From positions 868,001 through 932,000 of the forward strand of contig CAWDDC010000004.1 in the NCBI GenBank assembly GCA_963801045.1: 64,000 nucleotides of DNA, given 5' to 3'. Below, in pieces: positions 44,926 to 53,493 of this stretch; position 1 is the first letter of the stretch; every line of letters starts with the position of its first letter. This DNA is from JACCWP01 sp963801045 (GTDB taxonomy: Bacteria > Actinomycetota > Actinomycetes > Propionibacteriales > Nocardioidaceae). Below the pieces are notes generated by a model. That model did not search any database, was not told the DNA's origin, and saw nothing but the letters and a program-made list of their open reading frames with translations. The position numbers and the translations under genes were made by a program.

Positions 44926-45088
44926 GTGAACCCTGTCGATCGGTGGGACGGACGGTCCCACGGTGGTGCCTGCCCACCGGTGCGGCAAACCGGCTAGACC
45001 TTTTCGAACCGAGCACTGGCGACGGTCGCATGAACGGTTGAGGCATACCTGACCGTTCGTCCCATAAGCCGCCGGGCATGATGCGCCG

Positions 45089-46987
45089 GTGAGCAGCGCA
45101 CGGTATGACCCCGCGACCGACCGTTGGGGTATCGACACCCGCTGGGTCGACGCCACCGAGCAGACCCGGAGCGTGCCCGCTGAGACGTTGACCGCGCTGC
45201 GCGACCTGATCGGGCAGCCTCCCGACGACCTGGAGCAGCGCGCCCCCATCGTGGCCCGGCCGGGCCGGTCCGTGGGGTCCAGCAGCGCGGCGCTGCCTGC
45301 GGAGGTCGACTGCGAGGACGGCCTCACTCGCCGCCTCGACACCGACCGGCTGCCCGCCGACTTCCCGCTCGGGTACCACCGGCTCCGGGGCGCCGACGGG
45401 AGCGAGCGCCGGCTGATCGTGTCGCCGGGTCGCTGCTGGTTGCCGCCGGACCGGCGTGCGTGGGGGCTCGCCGTGCAGGTGTACGCGACCCGCTCCTCGA
45501 GCAGCTGGGGGATCGGCGACCTCGCCGACCTGCGTGCCGTCAGGGAGTGGGCCGAGCGGCTGGGGGCGGGGTTCGTGATGGTGAACCCGCTGCACGCGGT
45601 CGCGCCGACGCTGCCGCAGGAGGCCAGCCCGTACCTGCCGGCCACGCGGCGGTGGCGCAACCCGATCTACCTGCGGGTCGAGGAGGTGCCGGGCGCCGAC
45701 ACCGTCGACCTTTCCGGACCCGCCGCTGCGGGTCGCGAGCTCACCCAGCGGCCGCTGATCGACCGGGACACCGCCTGGCGGCTCAAGCGTGCGGCGCTGG
45801 AGCGGGTGTTCGCCGCGCGCGAGGGCACCGACGGCTTCGACGCCTGGAGGGCCGGGCAGGGCAGCGCGCTGCAGGACCACGCGACCTGGTGCGCGCTGGC
45901 AGACGTGCACGGCCACGACTGGCACGACTGGCCGGTCGGGCTGCAGCGGCCGGACGGCGTCGCCACGGGACGCTTCGCGGCCGACCACGCCGCGGAAGTC
46001 GCGTTCCACGCGTGGCTGCAGTGGGTGCTCGACGGCCAGCTCGGGCGGGCGACCGGTGACCTCACCGTCGTGCAAGACCTACCGATCGGGGTGGCGGGCG
46101 GAGGTGCCGATGCCTGGGCCTGGCAGGACCTGCTCGCGGACGGCGTGCAGGTGGGCGCGCCGCCGGACATGTTCAACGCCCTCGGCCAGGTCTGGGGCTC
46201 GCCACCACTGATCCCGTGGCGGGTGCGCGCCGACGGCTACGAGGCGTTCGTGCAGTCGATCCGCGGCACCATCGCCGGTGCCGGCGGGCTGCGGATCGAC
46301 CACGTGATGGGGCTGTTCCGGCTGTGGTGGGTGCCACCTGGCGGCTCGCCGTCCGACGGGGCGTACGTGCGCTATCCCAGCGCAGACCTGCTCGACATCG
46401 TCGCGCTGGAGAGCCACCGGGCCGGCGCCGTCGTGGTCGGCGAGGACCTGGGCACGGTCGAGCCGGGGGTGCGGGAGGCGTTGCTGGACCACGGCCTGCT
46501 GTCGTACCGGTTGCTCTGGTTCGAGGACGACGACCCGGCCCGCTGGCCCGGGTCGTCGATGGCCGCCGTGACGACGCACGACCTGCCGACGGTCGCCGGG
46601 CTGTGGAGCGGTGCCGACCTGGCCGAGCAGCGCGCACTGCGTACCGGCGAGGACCACGAGCTCGTCGCCGGGCGCGATCAGCTGCGGGCCCGGCTGACCG
46701 GACCGGCCGGCGTGCCGCAGGACGCCGACGCGGACGAGGCGGTGCTTGCCGCGCACCGGCTGCTGGCCCGAGCCCCGTCGACGCTGGTGACCGCCACCCT
46801 CGAGGACGCGGTGGGCCAGCAGCGTCGGCCCAACATGCCCGGCACCACCGAGCGCCCGAACTGGTCGCTGCCCCTGCCCGTGCTCGTCGACGACCTGCCG
46901 ACCCATCCGCTGGCGAGGGCGGTCACCGACGTGCTCCGGGCCGGGATGTCGCCGTCGGACGCCGCGGAGGAGGATGACCCCTCGTGA
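45089..46987 (+). CDS. malQ: 4-alpha-glucanotransferase
   Basis: 632 residues of GH77. Transfers glucan segments between maltodextrins (amylomaltase/disproportionating enzyme). Core motifs: YATRSSSSWGIGDLADLRAVREW, SPYLPATRRWRNPIYLRVEEV, the nucleophile region GGLRIDHVMGLFRLWWVPPG, the acid in VVVGEDLGTVEPGVREAL, and the transition-state Asp in AAVTTHDLPTVAGLW. An N-terminal about 100-residue extension is usual in actinobacterial MalQ. GTG start. Its stop overlaps the next gene's start. Confidence 0.94.
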   Translation: MSSARYDPATDRWGIDTRWVDATEQTRSVPAETLTALRDLIGQPPDDLEQRAPIVARPGRSVGSSSAALPAEVDCEDGLTRRLDTDRLPADFPLGYHRLRGADGSERRLIVSPGRCWLPPDRRAWGLAVQVYATRSSSSWGIGDLADLRAVREWAERLGAGFVMVNPLHAVAPTLPQEASPYLPATRRWRNPIYLRVEEVPGADTVDLSGPAAAGRELTQRPLIDRDTAWRLKRAALERVFAAREGTDGFDAWRAGQGSALQDHATWCALADVHGHDWHDWPVGLQRPDGVATGRFAADHAAEVAFHAWLQWVLDGQLGRATGDLTVVQDLPIGVAGGGADAWAWQDLLADGVQVGAPPDMFNALGQVWGSPPLIPWRVRADGYEAFVQSIRGTIAGAGGLRIDHVMGLFRLWWVPPGGSPSDGAYVRYPSADLLDIVALESHRAGAVVVGEDLGTVEPGVREALLDHGLLSYRLLWFEDDDPARWPGSSMAAVTTHDLPTVAGLWSGADLAEQRALRTGEDHELVAGRDQLRARLTGPAGVPQDADADEAVLAAHRLLARAPSTLVTATLEDAVGQQRRPNMPGTTERPNWSLPLPVLVDDLPTHPLARAVTDVLRAGMSPSDAAEEDDPS

Positions 46988-48180
46988 CCTTCGACATCGC
47001 CCGCGTGCGCGCCGCCTTCCCCGCCCTGGTGGACGGGGTGGCCTACTTCGACGGTCCGGGTGGCTCGCAGGTGCCGCGGGTCGTTGCCGAGGCCGTGGGC
47101 GCGACGCTGTGCTCCGGCATCTCCAACCGCGGCACCGGCACGGCGGCCGAACGACGGGCCGACGCCGCGACGCTCGGCGCGCGGTCGGCCGTCGCCGACC
47201 TGCTGGGGGTCGACGCCGGGGGAGTCGTGTTCGGCCGGTCGATGACGCAGCTGACGTACGACCTCGCGCGCTCCATCAGCGCGCAGTGGGGCGAGGGCGA
47301 CGAGATCGTGGTGTCGCGGCTCGACCATGACGGCAACATCCGGCCGTGGGTGCACGCCGCCGGGCTGGCCGGCGCGACCGTGCGCTGGGCGGAGTTCGAG
47401 CGCGCGACCGGCGAGCTGCCGGTCGAAGCGGTGGCGGGGCTGCTCGGTCCGAGCACCCGGCTGGTGGCCGTCACCGGCGCGTCCAACCTGCTGGGCACCC
47501 GGCCGGACGTGCCCGCGATCGCCGAGGCGGTGCACGCCGCAGGCGCACTCCTCTTCGTCGACGGTGTGCACCTGACGCCGCACGCGCCCGTCGACGTTCC
47601 AGGCATGGGTGCCGACTTCTTCGCCTGCTCCCCGTACAAGTTCTTCGGGCCACACCTGGGGGTCCTGGCCGCCGACCCCGCGCTGCTGGCCACGGTGCAG
47701 CCGGCCAAGCTGCTGCCGCAGACCGATGCTGTGCCGGAGCGGTTCGAGCTGGGCACGCTGCCGTACGAGCTGCTGGCGGGCGTCACCGCCACCGTCGACT
47801 TCATCGCCGACCTGGTGCCGGGCGAGGGCAGCCGGCGGGAGCGGGTGCAGGCGTCGATGGCGGCGGTGGAGGTCTACGAGGACGAGCTGTTCGGCTCGCT
47901 GCTGGAGCGCCTGGGCGACATCGACGGCGTCACCCTGCACGGACGTGCCGCCCGGCGTACGCCGACCGTGCTGTTCTCGGTCCGCGGCTGCGCCCCGCAG
48001 GAGGTGTTCGAGGCGCTCGCCCGGCGGGACGTGAACGCGCCGTCGGGCAGCTTCTACGCGCTGGAGGCGGCGCAGTGGCTCGGCATCGGCGAGCCGGGCG
48101 CCGTGCGTGCCGGCCTGGCGCCGTACACGAACGGCGACGACATCGACCGGCTGGTGGAGGGCGTCGCCGCGCTCACCTGA
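46984..48180 (+). CDS. Cysteine desulfurase-like PLP enzyme
   Basis: 398 residues of class V aminotransferase fold. VAYFDGPGGSQVPRVVAEAV, RSMTQLTYDLARSI, DHDGNIRPW and the PLP-lysine region FFACSPYKFFGPHLGVLA place it in the cysteine-desulfurase-like subgroup found outside isc/suf operons. The active-site Cys loop typical of true desulfurases is not clearly present, so the substrate is uncertain. It begins within the last codons of malQ (GTGA), so the two are translationally coupled. Confidence 0.87.
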   Translation: MTFDIARVRAAFPALVDGVAYFDGPGGSQVPRVVAEAVGATLCSGISNRGTGTAAERRADAATLGARSAVADLLGVDAGGVVFGRSMTQLTYDLARSISAQWGEGDEIVVSRLDHDGNIRPWVHAAGLAGATVRWAEFERATGELPVEAVAGLLGPSTRLVAVTGASNLLGTRPDVPAIAEAVHAAGALLFVDGVHLTPHAPVDVPGMGADFFACSPYKFFGPHLGVLAADPALLATVQPAKLLPQTDAVPERFELGTLPYELLAGVTATVDFIADLVPGEGSRRERVQASMAAVEVYEDELFGSLLERLGDIDGVTLHGRAARRTPTVLFSVRGCAPQEVFEALARRDVNAPSGSFYALEAAQWLGIGEPGAVRAGLAPYTNGDDIDRLVEGVAALT

Positions 48181-48196
48181 GCCGGCCACGGCGAGG

Positions 48197-48763
48197 TCAG
48201 CGCGCCGGGGCGGGCAGAGCGGCGTGGACCGCGGCGGTGACGCGTTGCCGGTCACCGGTGGCGAGCAGGTCGAGCAGACCGCCGCGGAGCGCCGCGAGCA
48301 GCAGGGTGCGCTCGGCCGCTCCGGCCCGGGTGCGGCGGCGGCCCACCGGTTGCGCCGCCGCGAGCACCCGGAGCCAGTCGTCGACGGTCTGTCGGGCGAA
48401 GCCCGCCCACGGCCCGTGCGGTTCCACCAGCGAGCGCCCGTAGGCCTCCACCCAGACCGTCAGCAGACCGCGGTGCTCGGGATCGGCCAGCCAGGCCCAC
48501 ACCCGGGTGACCACGTCGGCCAGGTCGTCGCCGCCGACCTCGGCGAGCGCTGCCAGCTCGTCGGCCCGGGCCCGGTCCAGCAGGGCGCGGACGAGGTCGT
48601 CCTTCGAGCCGAAGCAGTACAGCAGCACCCGGGGACTGGAGCCGATCGCCTGGGCCAGCGGCCGCAGGCTCATGTCGGCCAGGCCGTGCTCGAGCACGTA
48701 CGCGTAGGACAGCTCCAGCAGCTCGGCCCGGCGCGCCGAGGGCGGTGACCTGACGGCGTCCAC
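48197..48763 (-). CDS. TetR-family transcriptional regulator
   Basis: 188 residues. The N-terminal helix-turn-helix is RRAELLELSYAYVLEHGLADMSLRPLAQAIGSSPRVLLYCFGSKDDLVRALL. The C-terminal helical ligand domain is diverged. GTG start. It is divergent from a GNAT gene with a 20-bp palindrome between the starts, and so probably represses both. The ligand is unknown. Confidence 0.9.
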   Translation of the reverse strand: MDAVRSPPSARRAELLELSYAYVLEHGLADMSLRPLAQAIGSSPRVLLYCFGSKDDLVRALLDRARADELAALAEVGGDDLADVVTRVWAWLADPEHRGLLTVWVEAYGRSLVEPHGPWAGFARQTVDDWLRVLAAAQPVGRRRTRAGAAERTLLLAALRGGLLDLLATGDRQRVTAAVHAALPAPAR

Positions 48764-48780
48764 TCGGCTAGTCTCGCACC

Positions 48781-48800
48781 ACTGAAACGACTGTGTCAGT
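48781..48800. promoter_or_regulatory. Candidate TetR operator
   Basis: Half-sites ACTGAAACGA and CTGTGTCAGT form a 20-bp imperfect palindrome (14 of 20 positions symmetrical; outer ACTGA/TCAGT perfect). It lies 18 nt from the tetR start codon and 10 nt from the GNAT start, where bound repressor would block both. Confidence 0.6.
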
Positions 48801-48809
48801 AGGTGAGGC

Positions 48810-49298
48810 GTGAACCAGTCAGCGGTCTCGATCCGCCCGCTCGGGGAGCCCGGTGACCTGGGCTGGGTCGTCCTCGCGCACGGCGAGCTCTACGCGCGGG
48901 AGTACGGGTGGGACCACGACTTCGAGGCGCTGGTCGCCCGGATCGTCGCCGACTACGCCGCGACCGAGCCGGGTGACCGGGCCGCCTGGGTCGCCGAGCT
49001 CGACGGCCGGCGGGTGGGCTGCGTGTTCTGCGTGCCCGGCGACGGCGCGACCGCGGTGCTCCGGCTGCTGCTGGTCGACCCGACCGCGCGGGGGCAGCGT
49101 CTCGGCACCCGGTTGGTGGAGACCTGCGTGGCGTACGCGCAGACCGCCGGCTACCGCCGGATGCGACTGTGGACCAACGACCCGCTGGTCGCGGCACGGC
49201 GCATCTACCTGGCCCAGGGTTTCGCGCTCGTGGACGAGGCACCGCACCACAGCTTCGGGGCCGACCTGGTCGGCCAGGTCTACGAGCGGGCCCTCTAG
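48810..49298 (+). CDS. GNAT-family N-acetyltransferase
   Basis: 162 residues: VSIRPLGEPGDLGWVVLAHGELYAREYGWDHDFEALVARI, then VLRLLLVDPTARGQRLGTRLVETCVAYAQTAGYRRMRLWTND with the Q/R-x-x-G-x-G/A acetyl-CoA loop, and IYLAQGFALVDEAPHHSFG. GTG start with AGTAGGTGAGG upstream. Frequently paired with a divergent TetR or MarR regulator. Substrate unknown. Confidence 0.9.
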   Translation: MNQSAVSIRPLGEPGDLGWVVLAHGELYAREYGWDHDFEALVARIVADYAATEPGDRAAWVAELDGRRVGCVFCVPGDGATAVLRLLLVDPTARGQRLGTRLVETCVAYAQTAGYRRMRLWTNDPLVAARRIYLAQGFALVDEAPHHSFGADLVGQVYERAL

Positions 49299-49299
49299 C

Positions 49300-49349
49300 C
49301 GATCTTCCGGCGCGTGGGTCGTCCTGGCGCGCGTACGGCCGGAAGATCG
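49300..49349. repeat. Palindrome H, downstream of GNAT gene
   Basis: Perfect 12-bp arms (CGATCTTCCGGC) enclose a 26-nt loop rich in GCGCG. It starts 1 nt after the GNAT stop codon. Size and position are like the 53-bp family, but the arm sequence is different, so it may be a third family or a simple terminator. Confidence 0.65.
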
Positions 49350-49469
49350 CGGGCCGGATCGCGGGCCGGTGGAGTGCTAGCACCGAAGGACACTGTCGGC
49401 CCGCCCACCGGTCGGCCGACGATGGGCTCGCCTGCCGGACGGCGGTGCTCCATACCCAGGGAGGTTCCC

Positions 49470-49916
49470 GTGACCAGCATTTCCACCACCCGCAGGACGC
49501 TCGGCGGCGCGGCGGTGCTCGCCGCGATCGCCTCGGTTGCGCTGATCGGCCTGGCCGACTCCAGCGGCGCCGTGGGCGGCCTCCAGTGCCGGGGCCAGTC
49601 CGCAACCATCACCGGCTCCGCCGGGCGCGACGTCATCAACGGGACGCCGGGGCGTGACGTCATCGTCAGCCGCGGCGGCAACGACGACATCGACGCCGGG
49701 GGAGGCAACGACCTGGTGTGCGGCGGGCGCGGCGCCGAGGAGATCGACGGCGACGCCGGCAACGACCGACTGTTCGGCCAGCAGGGCAACGACGAGATCG
49801 ACGGGCAGACCGGCAACGACCTGCTCAACGGCGGAGTGGGTCGCGACGACCTCGACGGCGAGCAGGGCGCCGACACGTGCGTGAACGGCGAGCACGTGGA
49901 GGACTGCGAGGGCTGA
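49470..49916 (+). CDS. Secreted RTX-type calcium-binding repeat protein, short
   Basis: 148 residues from GTG with GGGAGG upstream. The N-terminus (TRRTLGGAAVLAAIASVALIGLADSSGA) is a signal peptide. The mature part has Gly/Asp nonapeptides (GSAGRDVING, GGNDLVCGG, GNDRLFGQQGNDEIDG), a cysteine after the signal (LQCRGQ), one in VCGG and two at the end (ADTCVNGEHVEDCEG). The same kind of protein is encoded at 5106-5747, with a similar C-terminal cysteine arrangement. No catalytic domain. Confidence 0.85.
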   Translation: MTSISTTRRTLGGAAVLAAIASVALIGLADSSGAVGGLQCRGQSATITGSAGRDVINGTPGRDVIVSRGGNDDIDAGGGNDLVCGGRGAEEIDGDAGNDRLFGQQGNDEIDGQTGNDLLNGGVGRDDLDGEQGADTCVNGEHVEDCEG

Positions 49917-50010
49917 TCTGCTGGGCCCCTGGGATCCGCACCGTCGGCTTCCTATGCTGTGCGTGCGCCGTGTGCGGCACACGGGCGCAGGAGCGGAGAG
50001 GTGAGCCCAG

Positions 50011-50994
50011 GTGTCGGTGGCCACAGAAGAGCTCGAACCACAGCTCGACCAGTACCGCAGTGAGCTGGTCGGCTACTGCTACCGGATGCTCGGCTCGGCC
50101 TTCGACGCCGAGGACGCCGTGCAGGAGACCATGGTCCGCGCCTGGCGGAGCCTGGACAGCTTCGAGGGGCGCTCGGCGCTCCGGTCGTGGCTCTACCGGA
50201 TCGCCACCAATGTGAGCCTGGACATGCTCAACGGCCGCAAGCGCCGGGCCACGCCGATGGACCTGTCGGCCTCGGCCTGGCAGCCGGTCGAGTCCTCGCT
50301 CGAGGCCCGGCAGCCGGAGGCCTTCTGGATCGAGCCGATGCTCGACAGCCAGGTGCTGCCGACCGCCGGCGACCCGGCCGACGTGGCCGTCGCCCGCGAC
50401 TCGATCCGGCTGGCGTTCGTCGCCGCGCTGCAGCACCTGCCCCCGCGGCAGCGGGTGGTGCTGATCCTGCGCGACGTGCTGCGATGGAAGGCCGACGAGG
50501 TTGCCGGCCTGCTCGAGAGCTCTGTCGCCTCGGTCAACAGCGCCCTGCAGCGGGCCCGGGCCACTCTCGGCGCCGGAGGTCTCAGCGAGTCCGCCGCCGC
50601 GGACACGATGGACGACGACGACCGCGAGCTGCTGTCGCGTTACGTCGCGGCGTTCGAGAGCTACGACATCGACGCGTTCGTCTCGCTGCTGCACGAGGAC
50701 GCCACCCAGAACATGCCTCCCTACGAGATGTGGCTGCAGGGCCGCGACGACATCGGCCGCTGGATGCTCGGGCCGGGGCACGGGTGCCGAGGGTCGCGGC
50801 TGGTGGCCACCATGGCCAACGGGTCGCCCGCGTTCGCGCAGTACCGCCCGAGCGGGCTGGCCGGCCGGCACGAGCCGTACGCGCTGCACGTGCTGGAGCT
50901 GTCCGACGGCCGGATCCAGGCCATCACCAGCTTCCTCGACACCCGGCTGTTCCCCCTGCTCGGCCTGCCGATGCACCCGGACGGGGACGCCTGA
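50011..50994 (+). CDS. ECF-type RNA polymerase sigma factor with C-terminal SnoaL-like domain
   Basis: 327 residues. Region 2 is LVGYCYRMLGSAFDAEDAVQETMVRAWRSLDSFEGRSALRSWLYRIATNVSLDML; region 4 is HLPPRQRVVLILRDVLRWKADEVAGLLESSVASVNSALQRAR. A C-terminal NTF2/SnoaL-like domain (RYVAAFESYDIDAFVSLLHEDATQNMPPYEMWLQG) is that of the SigG/SigX5-like group, which lacks a separate anti-sigma factor and is thought to be controlled through this extension. The next gene, an MFS transporter 57 nt downstream on the same strand, may be one of its targets. Confidence 0.9.
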   Translation: MSVATEELEPQLDQYRSELVGYCYRMLGSAFDAEDAVQETMVRAWRSLDSFEGRSALRSWLYRIATNVSLDMLNGRKRRATPMDLSASAWQPVESSLEARQPEAFWIEPMLDSQVLPTAGDPADVAVARDSIRLAFVAALQHLPPRQRVVLILRDVLRWKADEVAGLLESSVASVNSALQRARATLGAGGLSESAAADTMDDDDRELLSRYVAAFESYDIDAFVSLLHEDATQNMPPYEMWLQGRDDIGRWMLGPGHGCRGSRLVATMANGSPAFAQYRPSGLAGRHEPYALHVLELSDGRIQAITSFLDTRLFPLLGLPMHPDGDA

Positions 50995-51051
50995 GCCGAG
51001 GTGCGACCGCGGGACCGATGAGTTCCGCGGGGGGCCGCGGTCATTACTGGC

Positions 51052-52659
51052 ATGACCGCACAGATGAGCTCCGCAGTGACGGCGCCCCGCGCAGGGCGGC
51101 GGGAGTGGATCGGCCTGGCCGTGCTGGCGCTGCCGACCACGCTGCTGTCCCTGGACATGAGCGTGCTGTACCTCGCGCTGCCCTACCTCTCCTCTGACCT
51201 GGGCGCGTCCAGCACCCAGCAGCTGTGGATCATGGACGTCTACGGCTTCATGATCGCCGGCTTCCTGATCACGATGGGGACCCTGGGCGACCGGATCGGC
51301 CGCCGCCGGCTGCTGATGATCGGGGGCACCGCTTTCGCGGTCGCCTCCGTCGCTGCGGCGTACTCGACCAGCCCGGAGATGCTGATCGTCACGCGGGCGA
51401 TCCTGGGCATCGCCGGTGCGACGCTGATGCCGTCGACCCTGGCGCTGATCAGCAACATGTTCCACGACCCGCACCAGCGCGGCGTGGCGATCGCGGTCTG
51501 GATGACCTCCTTCATGGGCGGGATGACAGTCGGCCCGCTGATCGGTGGCGTGCTGCTGGAGCGGTTCTGGTGGGGCTCGGCGTTCCTGCTCGGCGTGCCG
51601 GTGATGGTGCTGCTGCTGGCCACGGCACCGGTGCTGCTGCCCGAGTACCGCGACCCCAGTGCCGGGCGGCTCGACCTGAGCAGCGTGGTCCTGTCGCTCG
51701 CGACCATCCTGCCGGTGATCTACGGCCTCAAGGTGCTGGCCAAGGACGGCGTGACCTCGACGGCGATGGCGGCCATCGCGGTGGGCGTGGCGTTCGGCGT
51801 GGTCTTCGCCCGTCGCCAGCGCCGGCTCACCGACCCGCTGATCGACCTCGACCTGTTCCGCAACCGTGCCTTCAGCACCGCGCTGAGCATCGGGCTGGCC
51901 GGTGGCGTCGTGATGGCCGGAACGTTCCTGCTGCTGAGCATGTACCTGCAGATGGTTGAGGGTCTGTCGCCGCTGCGGGCCGGCCTCGCGCTGGTGCCGC
52001 TCAACGTGGCCATGGCCGTGGCCTCCATGCTCGCCCCGCAGCTGGTCCGCCGCTACCGGGTCGCGTACGTGATGGCGGCCGGACTGACCATCGCCGCCTC
52101 CGGGCTGCTGCTGGTCACGCAGGTGGAGAGCGAGGGCGGGCTGGCGCTCCTGCTCACCGGCTTCCTGCTGGCCTGCGTCGGCATCGCGCTGCCGTCGGCG
52201 CTCGGGACCAACCTGGTCGTCGGCTCAGCACCCCGGGAGAAGGCCGGGTCGGCCGCAGCGATGTCGGAGACCAGCGGTGAGTTCGGCATCGCGCTGGGCG
52301 TGGCCGTCATGGGCAGCGTCGGTGCGGCGGTCTACCGCAACCAGGTCGACGTGCCCGGAGGCGTCCCGGCCGAGGCAGCGGCCACCGCCGGCGAGAGCAT
52401 CACCGGTGCCGTGGCGACGGCGGCGCAGCTGCCGGCCGGTCTCGGGGGCGACCTGTTGGACACCGCCCGCGAGGCCTTCACCAGCGGGCTCAACGTCGCC
52501 GCCGCCGTGGGGTCGGTCCTGTTCGTCGCACTGGCCGCGCTGGTCGTCCGGATGTTCGCCGACGAGCCGGTGGCAGCCGACGCCGCGACCGATCCGAAGC
52601 CTGACGAGTCCCCCGTTTCGCCCGCGCTGACGCAGGAGGTGTGCTGTGTCCAGGACTGA
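51052..52659 (+). CDS. MFS drug exporter, DHA2 (14-TM) type
   Basis: 535 residues with about 14 transmembrane helices. LSLDMSVLYLALPYLSSDLGASSTQQLWIMDVYGFMIAGFLITMGTLGDRIGRRRLLMIGG carries the DHA2-type motif D1 region and motif A (GDRIGRRR). Similar to QacA/EmrB-type exporters for lipophilic cations or drugs. The soluble C-terminus is acidic. Its last bases overlap the start of the downstream SRPBCC gene, so they share a transcript. Confidence 0.92.
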   Translation: MTAQMSSAVTAPRAGRREWIGLAVLALPTTLLSLDMSVLYLALPYLSSDLGASSTQQLWIMDVYGFMIAGFLITMGTLGDRIGRRRLLMIGGTAFAVASVAAAYSTSPEMLIVTRAILGIAGATLMPSTLALISNMFHDPHQRGVAIAVWMTSFMGGMTVGPLIGGVLLERFWWGSAFLLGVPVMVLLLATAPVLLPEYRDPSAGRLDLSSVVLSLATILPVIYGLKVLAKDGVTSTAMAAIAVGVAFGVVFARRQRRLTDPLIDLDLFRNRAFSTALSIGLAGGVVMAGTFLLLSMYLQMVEGLSPLRAGLALVPLNVAMAVASMLAPQLVRRYRVAYVMAAGLTIAASGLLLVTQVESEGGLALLLTGFLLACVGIALPSALGTNLVVGSAPREKAGSAAAMSETSGEFGIALGVAVMGSVGAAVYRNQVDVPGGVPAEAAATAGESITGAVATAAQLPAGLGGDLLDTAREAFTSGLNVAAAVGSVLFVALAALVVRMFADEPVAADAATDPKPDESPVSPALTQEVCCVQD

Positions 52660-53047
52660 CAGCACCAGGGTCACGACCGAGCTGGACTACGGTCAGCCCG
52701 TGCTCCGCTTCGAACACCACTACGACTACGACGTCGAGGAGGTGTGGTGGGCACTGACCGGCGAAGCCGACCCGGTGCCCGACGAGAGCGTGGTCGAGGC
52801 CGAGGCGCCGTACCTGTTGGTCTGCACCGCCGGCGACGACGTGGTCCGCTGGGACCTGCGCGCCGAGGGCGATGCCGCCCGGGTGGTGCTGACGCTCGTC
52901 GTCGGGGACCCCACGCGCCGGTCGCTGATGGCGGCGAACTGCCACGCGGCGCTGGAGCAGATCGGCGATGCCCTCGACGGCGTGCCACCCGCGACCACGT
53001 TCGACGAGCTGGTCGAGCACTACGCGCGGGCGCTGCCCGCCGCGTGA
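52646..53047 (+). CDS. SRPBCC/AHSA1-like protein
   Basis: 133 residues from a GTG that overlaps the end of the MFS gene by 14 bp. LRFEHHYDYDVEEVWWALTGEADPV resembles the start of AHSA1/START-like domains, and VVEAEAPYLLVCTAGDDVVRWDLRAEGDAARVVLTLV and HAALEQIGDALDG fit the remaining strands and helix. A ligand-binding role is likely; no substrate can be named. Confidence 0.8.
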   Translation: MSRTDSTRVTTELDYGQPVLRFEHHYDYDVEEVWWALTGEADPVPDESVVEAEAPYLLVCTAGDDVVRWDLRAEGDAARVVLTLVVGDPTRRSLMAANCHAALEQIGDALDGVPPATTFDELVEHYARALPAA

Positions 53048-53081
53048 CCCGTCCCAGGAACGCCCCACCAGGAGGCAGCAG

Positions 53082-53474
53082 ATGTTGGCGAACAGCAAGG
53101 CATTCAGCGGTTTCTCGGTCGACGACCTCGAGCCGGCCAAGCGGTTCTACGGCGAGACGCTCGGCCTGACGGTCGAGGACATCCCGGAGATGGGCGGGCT
53201 GATGCGGCTGCGGCTCGCCGGCGAGACCGACGTCCTGATCTACGCGAAGCCGGGCCACGAGCCGGCGACGTTCACGGTGCTCAACTTCCCGGTGCCCGAC
53301 ATCGGGGCCACCGTCGATGCGCTCGCGGCGAGTGGCGTGCAGTTCGAGCGGTACGAGGCGATGGCGTCCGGGTTCGACGACAAGGGCATCTTCCGTGGTG
53401 GCGGACCGCTGATCGCGTGGTTCACCGACCCGGCCGGCAACGTGCTGTCGGTAATCGAGCAGGACGACGCCTGA
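53082..53474 (+). CDS. VOC-family protein
   Basis: 130 residues: FSGFSVDDLEPAKRFYGETLGLTVEDIPEMGGLMRLRLAGETDVLIYAKPGHEPATFTVLNFPVPDIGATVDALAASGVQFERY and IAWFTDPAGNVLSVIEQ. One glyoxalase-fold module. The ATG has AGGAGG upstream. It follows the SRPBCC gene by 34 nt; the four genes from the sigma factor to here may be one regulon. Confidence 0.88.
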   Translation: MLANSKAFSGFSVDDLEPAKRFYGETLGLTVEDIPEMGGLMRLRLAGETDVLIYAKPGHEPATFTVLNFPVPDIGATVDALAASGVQFERYEAMASGFDDKGIFRGGGPLIAWFTDPAGNVLSVIEQDDA

Positions 53475-53493
53475 GTACCGCGACCGCCACCCG

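Noticed and set aside
44926..45660. N-terminal extension of the PAS-GGDEF-EAL protein
   Set aside because: The in-frame extension overlaps the start of malQ on the opposite strand and encodes Ser/Arg-rich sequence without domain character.
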